Shown: one piece after another, positions 61,003 through 64,000 of the stretch
Numbering within the stretch: position 1 is the stretch's first letter
Layout: the number at the start of each line of letters is the position of its first letter
DNA from: an uncultured Sphingomonadaceae bacterium
GTDB taxonomy: Bacteria; Pseudomonadota; Alphaproteobacteria; Sphingomonadales; Sphingomonadaceae
Assembly: GCA_903871605.1 (NCBI GenBank)
Contig: CAIQHF010000005.1
Location: 62,001-126,000, forward strand
Direction: 5' to 3'
Length of the DNA stretch: 64,000 nt
Notes under the pieces: model-generated
Database searches by the model: none
Seen by the model: only the letters and a program-made list of their open reading frames with translations
Told to the model about the DNA's origin: nothing
Program-made: the position numbers and the translations under genes

Positions 61003-64000
61003 TCATTCCGCGGCGTGCGGAATCCGCGTCGGGTGCGGTGCGCTGGTGCTGAGCAGCCGACCGAACCTCGCACCCAGCCAGCTCTCGATCCCGTCGGCGA
61101 GGCTGAACCCCGCGGGCACGATCACCAGCGTCAGCAGGGTCGAGAGGATCAGCCCGCCGATCACCATCACCGCCATCGGCTGATTCCAGGATCCGTCGCC
61201 GCCGATTGCAAGCGCGGTCGGCATCATGCCCGCGACCATCGCCACCGTCGTCATCACGATCGGCTGCGCGCGCTTGTGCCCCGCCTCGATGATCGCCTCG
61301 TCGCGGCTGCGCCCGGCACGCATCTCCTCGATCGCGAAATCGATCAGCAGGATCGAGTTCTTGGCGACGATGCCGATCAGCATCAGCAGCCCGATCAGCA
61401 CCGGCAGCGAGATCGGCATCTGCGCGATGTGCAAGGCGAGCACCCCGCCCAGCGGCGCGAGAAGCAGCGAGCCGAGATTGACCAGCGGCGGGACGACGCG
61501 CCGATAGAGCAGCACCAGCACCGCGAACACGAGCAGCACGCCCGACAGCAAGGCGATGATGAAGTTGGTGACCATCTCGCTCTGCCACTTGGCCTCGCCG
61601 GCCTCGGCATAATGCACGCCGATCGGCAGATGCTTCATCGCCGGCAGGTCCATGACGTGCTGGCGCTCTTCGCCGCTGATCGCGCCGGGAGCGAGATCCG
61701 CGCTGATCACGATGCGGCGCTCCTGGTTGAAGCGGTCGATCTCGGACGGGCCGGCGCCGAAGCCGATGTCCGCGACGACGCGCAGCGGCACGCTGCCGCC
61801 AGAGGCGGTCGGCACCGGCAGGTTCTGGATCGTCGAGAGGTTATGACGGCTATTCTCGTCGAGCGCGACGCGGATCGGGATCTGGCGATCGGACAGCGAG
61901 AATTTTGCGGTATTCTGATCGATGTCGCCGAGCGTCGCGATGCGGATCGTCTCGGATAGCGCCGCGGTGGTGACGCCGAGATCGGCGGCGAGATCGAGGC
62001 GCGGCTTGATCACGATTTCGGGTCGCGGCAATTCGCCCTCGATCCGCGGCGCGACCAGCTTGCGCAGCCCACGCATCTGATCGACGACGGCGTTGGCCGC
62101 CTGGGTCAGCTTGGCCGGATCATCGCCGGCCAGCATCACCGAGACGTCGCGCGAGCTGCCCCCGCCGCCATTCTGCGATTCGAAGGTGACTCGCGCGTCC
62201 GCGGTGCGATTGAGCAGCGGCGCAACCTCGCGCTCGAACTCGACGCTGGTCCGCTTGCGATCGTCGCGCAGCTTCATCGAGATCACCGAATTGCCGACGT
62301 CGATGAACTCGACCGCGGTCTGGACCTCCTGCTGCTTGAGCAGCGTTCGCGTCACCGCATCGGTCACCGCCTCGGTCTGCTGCAAGGTCGTCCCGGGAGT
62401 CAGTTGGATGTCGACGCGGCTGGTGTCGTGATTGACCGGCGGCTGGAAGGTGAAGGGCAAGGTCGCGAAGCCGACGATCGTCGCGACGAACGCCAGCGTC
62501 GCCATTCCCATCGTCCAGATGCGATGGTCGTGGATCCAGCCGAAGAAGCGACCGATACCTCGGCGACCGCTGGCGGACCCGCTGCGCCCCGTATCGAGCG
62601 TCCAGGCGAGAAGGCGTGCGTAGCGGCGTGCCAGCGGCCCGTCATTATGCGGCTGCTCGCCATGCGCCTTGAGGAAATAGGCGGCGATCATCGGCGTCAT
62701 CAACCGCGCGACGAGCAGGCTCATCAGCACCGCGACGACCACGGTCAGCCCGAAATTCTTCATGAACTGCCCGGCGATGCCCGGCATCAGCCCGACCGGC
62801 AGGAACACCGCGACGATCGAGAAGGTGGTCGCCACCACCGCGAGACCGATCTCGTCGGCGGCGTCGATCGAGGCCTGATAGGCGGATTTTCCCATCCGCA
62901 TGTGACGCACGATATTCTCGATCTCGACGATCGCGTCGTCGACCAGCACACCCGCCACCAGGCTGAGCGCGAGCAGCGTCATCTGGTTCATCGTGAACCC
63001 CATCAGGTCCATGATCCAGAAGGTCGGGATCGCCGACAGCGGGATGGCGAGCGCGGAGATCAGCGTCGCACGCCTGTCGCGCAGGAAGAAGAACACGACC
63101 ACGACCGCAAGCACCGCGCCCTCGATCATCGATCGCATCGCGGCGCGATATTGCGCCTTGGTATAGTCGACGCTCGCCGAGCGCTTGGTGAAGTGGACCT
63201 TGGGATTCTCCTTCTCGATCTGCGCGAGCACCTTCATCGTCTCTTCATAGACGGTGACATCGGAGGCGCCGCGCGAACGGTTGATCGCGAAGGCGACGGT
63301 CGGGCGCCCGTTGAGCTTGGCGATCTCGCGCTGCTCGCCATAGAGATCCTTGACGGTCGCGATATCGGACAGCTTGACCGAGCGCCCGCCGCCAATCGCG
63401 ATCTGCGTCTGGCCGAGCGTGAAGGCGTCGTCGGCGTTGCCGAGGATGCGCACCGACTGCTCGCTGCCGGCGATCTCGGCGCGGCCGCCCGCGGCATTGG
63501 TGTTGACCGCGCGCAACTGCTCGTTGACCGAGGAGGCGGTGATGCCGAACGCCTGCATCCGCGCAGGATCGAGGATGACGCGGATCTCGCGGCTGACACC
63601 GCCCGATGTCTTGACCGCCTGCATGCCGTCGATCGCGAGCAGACGGCGCGCGACGTCGTTGTTCACATACCAGGAGAGTTGCTCCATCGTCATGTCGGTC
63701 GCGGTGGCCGAGAAGCGCGCGATCGCGTCGCCATTGACCGTGATCCGCTGGACCTGCGGCTCCTCGATCCCGTTGGGCAGCTCGCCGCGGATCTGCGAGA
63801 CCGCCTCGCGCACATCGTTGGTCGCGCGATCGACCGGCGTGTTGAGCGTGAAGGTGATGACGGTCTCGGACTGGCCTTCGGTCAGCGTCGTGTTGATCTC
63901 GTCGACGCCCTCGAGATTGCGCACCGCCGCCTCGACGCGCTGCGCGACCTGCGTCTCGAGCTCGACCGGGGCGGCGCCCGGCTGCGAGATGTCGACGACG
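61003..64000 (-). CDS. RND efflux pump inner-membrane transporter (5' end outside window)
   Basis: The frame is open to the window end; the visible ~999 residues lack only the first ~50 of a ~1050-residue HAE1/AcrB-type pump. Recognisable parts are GVDEINTTLTEGQS, the proton-relay helix region LVAGVLVDDAIVEIENIVRH (paired Asp), LVARLMTPMIAAYFLKAHGE, the second periplasmic half from PPVNHDTSRVDIQLTPGTT, and IGIVAKNSILLIDFAIEEMR. It exports hydrophobic compounds with proton exchange through a membrane-fusion protein and an outer-membrane channel not seen here. Substrates are unknown. Confidence 0.93.
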   Translation of the reverse strand, partial: VVDISQPGAAPVELETQVAQRVEAAVRNLEGVDEINTTLTEGQSETVITFTLNTPVDRATNDVREAVSQIRGELPNGIEEPQVQRITVNGDAIARFSATATDMTMEQLSWYVNNDVARRLLAIDGMQAVKTSGGVSREIRVILDPARMQAFGITASSVNEQLRAVNTNAAGGRAEIAGSEQSVRILGNADDAFTLGQTQIAIGGGRSVKLSDIATVKDLYGEQREIAKLNGRPTVAFAINRSRGASDVTVYEETMKVLAQIEKENPKVHFTKRSASVDYTKAQYRAAMRSMIEGAVLAVVVVFFFLRDRRATLISALAIPLSAIPTFWIMDLMGFTMNQMTLLALSLVAGVLVDDAIVEIENIVRHMRMGKSAYQASIDAADEIGLAVVATTFSIVAVFLPVGLMPGIAGQFMKNFGLTVVVAVLMSLLVARLMTPMIAAYFLKAHGEQPHNDGPLARRYARLLAWTLDTGRSGSASGRRGIGRFFGWIHDHRIWTMGMATLAFVATIVGFATLPFTFQPPVNHDTSRVDIQLTPGTTLQQTEAVTDAVTRTLLKQQEVQTAVEFIDVGNSVISMKLRDDRKRTSVEFEREVAPLLNRTADARVTFESQNGGGGSSRDVSVMLAGDDPAKLTQAANAVVDQMRGLRKLVAPRIEGELPRPEIVIKPRLDLAADLGVTTAALSETIRIATLGDIDQNTAKFSLSDRQIPIRVALDENSRHNLSTIQNLPVPTASGGSVPLRVVADIGFGAGPSEIDRFNQERRIVISADLAPGAISGEERQHVMDLPAMKHLPIGVHYAEAGEAKWQSEMVTNFIIALLSGVLLVFAVLVLLYRRVVPPLVNLGSLLLAPLGGVLALHIAQMPISLPVLIGLLMLIGIVAKNSILLIDFAIEEMRAGRSRDEAIIEAGHKRAQPIVMTTVAMVAGMMPTALAIGGDGSWNQPMAVMVIGGLILSTLLTLVIVPAGFSLADGIESWLGARFGRLLSTSAPHPTRIPHAAE

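Noticed and set aside
60184-61959. A 591-codon open frame opposite DUF445 and the RND pump
   Set aside because: It spans two convincing minus-strand genes and their junction and encodes a His/Arg/Asp-rich low-complexity sequence, typical of an antisense shadow.
1-64000. CRISPR array, rRNA genes, insertion sequences or prophage genes
   Set aside because: No regularly spaced direct repeats, rRNA signatures, transposases or phage proteins were seen.

Overview
The window looks like a chromosomal segment of a high-GC alphaproteobacterium of the Sphingomonadaceae (Sphingomonas or a close relative). The evidence is the rimP-nusA-ylxR-infB-rbfA...truB-rpsO-pnp gene order, the fused YlxR/L7Ae protein, a TonB-dependent receptor next to Rieske oxygenases, and short palindromic repeats of a type common in these genomes. 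The species assignment is inference; no rRNA or tRNA gene is visible.

Region 1 (1-13813) is core. It starts with the end of a membrane glycosyltransferase-like gene and a DUF983 gene. A long leftward translation/RNA operon follows: rimP, nusA, ylxR, infB, rbfA, then an inserted overlapping cassette (VapB-like antitoxin, VapC-like PIN toxin, tdk, GNAT), then truB, rpsO and pnp. Palindromic repeat elements lie inside truB and ylxR without breaking their reading frames, and a third lies between infB and rbfA.

Region 2 (14011-18442) has a periplasmic PQQ sugar dehydrogenase and a large periplasmic-sensor diguanylate cyclase.

Region 3 (18940-53711) is a 35-kb catabolic island, somewhat less GC-rich than its surroundings. 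It encodes five Rieske oxygenase alpha subunits (two in tandem), one Rieske ferredoxin, five SDR dehydrogenases, three VOC proteins, a TIM-barrel isomerase-like protein, a GST, an AhpD-like protein, two ABM-domain proteins and an acyl-CoA ligase. It also has an acyl-CoA dehydrogenase, an enoyl-CoA hydratase, a MaoC hydratase, a thioesterase, a CoA-transferase, a thiolase-like protein with a DUF35 partner, an acetoin-dehydrogenase-like E1alpha/E1beta/E2 set, a ThuA-like protein, a TonB receptor, a quinohemoprotein alcohol dehydrogenase and one TetR regulator. An 18-bp palindrome (consensus AAACAnnCATGnnTGTTT) occurs eight times, only in divergent intergenic regions of the island (five of eight such regions), including twice at the tetR promoter. 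I infer one TetR regulon. The plausible flow is uptake through the outer membrane, oxidation by the Rieske enzymes and dehydrogenases, CoA activation and beta-oxidation or retro-aldol-type side-chain removal, and thiamine-dependent cleavage of a small oxo fragment. The substrate cannot be read from the sequence; a polycyclic or terpenoid/steroid-like molecule is only a guess.

Region 4 (54091-64000) returns to core-type genes: trmB, two small proteins of unknown function, a mannose-6-phosphate isomerase, a Crp/Fnr regulator, murA, a small membrane protein, a DUF445 protein and an RND efflux pump cut by the window end.
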